A stretch of 5,386 nt of DNA from Candidatus Latescibacterota bacterium (GTDB lineage Bacteria; Krumholzibacteriota; Krumholzibacteriia; Krumholzibacteriales; WJIX01), in the NCBI GenBank assembly GCA_030621255.1, contig JAUXHZ010000097.1, forward strand, positions 1 through 5,386. Direction: 5' to 3'. Both the position numbers and the translations under genes were made by a program. The first letter of the stretch is position 1. Each line of letters opens with the position of its first letter. Positions 4,562 to 5,386 of the stretch are shown piece by piece. Below the pieces are notes generated by a model. The model was not told where the DNA came from, did not search any database, and worked only from the letters and a program-made list of their open reading frames with translations.

Positions 4562-5386
4562 TCAGCGCACTTTCACAATCTTTCGTTTCAGGGAGAATGA
4601 TCCCAGGTTCAGCTTGCAGATATAGGTGCCCGCGGGAACACTCCGCCCCCTGGAATCCCTGCCGCCCCAGAAGAAGCGGTTACTCCCTTCGTGAATCGGC
4701 CCGGAGTAAATGTCACAAATCTTCCGGCCGGCTACATCGAATATCATCAGCTCCGCATTGCTGTTTGCGGTAAGTGAAAAGCTGATCTCCGTCCGGGTGG
4801 TGAAAGGATTGGGGGTGTTTAAAAGAAGAGTAATACTCGGCATCGGATCGCTTGCCTGCGTAATATTTACCCCGATAACATCGGCCAGCTCGAGCACATT
4901 CAAACGTGCGTATAGATCCGGCCGGTCGGTTGAGAAGCTCCCGTGCTTCATGAAGTGATCATTGTAGTAACTCACCCAGGTGCTTTTCCCATGTACGGGG
5001 TCTACGATCTCCATAGAACCCATGTTGATTCTGTCCCCGCATACCAGGCATTCGTAGATCCCGTAGGTGAGGTGGTTGATAACATATGTCTGGTCCGGCA
5101 GGGGGCCTTCCGGGAGCCCTGCTATGAACTCGTGCATAAAGTAGGAAAGATCGGGGCCATCCTTTATGCCGTCGCCATCTGTGTCGGGGTTATTCGCCAG
5201 GAAATACATCTGCTCTTCCTCGGCGTCCGTGAGTCCGTCACTATCACTGTCTCCCTCGATGGGGATCTCGTGGCTGTGGCCCGAGCCGAAAATGAGTGTT
5301 GAAACAACGGATGGTATAACGCGGTTGGCGGGGTGGACATCCCCCTCATATACAAAGCCGCCATGAGCCATATAATGCAGGGTGAT
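4562..5386 (-). CDS. C-terminal part of a secreted protein with Ca-loop repeats, repeated CxxCG/HxxxHG unit and FlgD/Por-type tail
   Basis: The frame is open to the right edge, so the gene is partial; an ATG at 5369-5371 lacks a signal peptide and sits inside a conserved-looking unit, so it is unlikely to be the start. Numbering from that ATG: HYMAHGGFVYEGDVH spans the ATG; DSDSDGLTDAEE (41-52) and NPDTDGDGIKDG (61-72) are thrombospondin-type-3/EF-like calcium loops; YECLVCGDRINMG (106-118) and HFMKHGSF (139-146) supply C108, C111, H139 and H143, a possible metal site. Residues about 184-269 form an Ig-like FlgD/secretion-tail domain: TPNPFTTRTEISFSL, MIFDVAGRKI, RDSRGRSVPAGTYICKL, and the final FSLKRKIVKVR. 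Such tails end secreted or cell-surface proteins in FCB-group and related bacteria, in some cases for type IX secretion. Overall function is unknown. The toxin-antitoxin promoter begins 20 bases after the stop, with no intrinsic terminator between. Confidence 0.8.
   Translation of the reverse strand: MTLHYMAHGGFVYEGDVHPANRVIPSVVSTLIFGSGHSHEIPIEGDSDSDGLTDAEEEQMYFLANNPDTDGDGIKDGPDLSYFMHEFIAGLPEGPLPDQTYVINHLTYGIYECLVCGDRINMGSMEIVDPVHGKSTWVSYYNDHFMKHGSFSTDRPDLYARLNVLELADVIGVNITQASDPMPSITLLLNTPNPFTTRTEISFSLTANSNAELMIFDVAGRKICDIYSGPIHEGSNRFFWGGRDSRGRSVPAGTYICKLNLGSFSLKRKIVKVR

Noticed and set aside
4943..5302. 119-residue plus-strand frame
   Set aside because: It is antisense to the calcium-loop and CxxCG region, whose minus-strand translation has clear domain motifs; no ribosome site or recognisable domain on the plus strand.
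1..5386. Window length equals that of phage phiX174 (5386 bases)
   Set aside because: The content is bacterial chromosomal genes with no phiX174 gene or sequence; the length is a coincidence.

Overview
The window comes from a Gram-negative bacterium. One gene encodes a small signal-peptide-bearing beta-barrel that ends in Phe, as outer-membrane proteins do. Another encodes a secreted protein with calcium-loop repeats and a C-terminal FlgD/Por-type Ig-like tail. That tail is typical of FCB-superphylum and related uncultured lineages, so an environmental or candidate-phylum genome is my best guess. This is inference; no marker gene settles it.

Layout from the left. Positions 1-566 (minus) hold damaged sequence: a start-less beta-helix-like reading frame whose 3' end runs, one frame off, into the second half of a histidine-kinase-type ATPase domain that leaves the window. 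Positions 641-2305 (plus) hold two co-oriented genes: a multi-pass HGSNAT/COG4299-family acyltransferase and, 51 bases later, a small outer-membrane beta-barrel protein. Positions 2316-2393 hold two hairpins between convergent genes; the second is a good intrinsic terminator for the minus-strand gene. Positions 2421-3731 (minus) encode an OFA-family major facilitator transporter with a strong Shine-Dalgarno and its own promoter. The 193 bases at 3732-3924 hold that promoter and nothing else I can support. Positions 3925-4542 (minus) are a compact type II toxin-antitoxin module: an RHH antitoxin and a MazF/PemK toxin, overlapping by one base, driven by a promoter containing a perfect palindrome. 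It is clearly more A+T rich than its neighbours and looks acquired. Positions 4562-5386 (minus) are the 3' part of a large secreted or surface protein that starts outside the window.

The genes do not form one pathway. The toxin-antitoxin pair is a self-contained, self-regulated unit placed directly behind the surface-protein gene. The acyltransferase and barrel protein could share a transcript. The transporter has its own promoter and terminator.

The most interesting points are a repeated CxxCG...NMG...HxxxHG unit in the surface protein, the near-leaderless layout of the antitoxin gene, and the kinase/beta-helix junction at the left edge. I see no CRISPR array, tRNA, rRNA, insertion sequence or clearly new multi-gene system.
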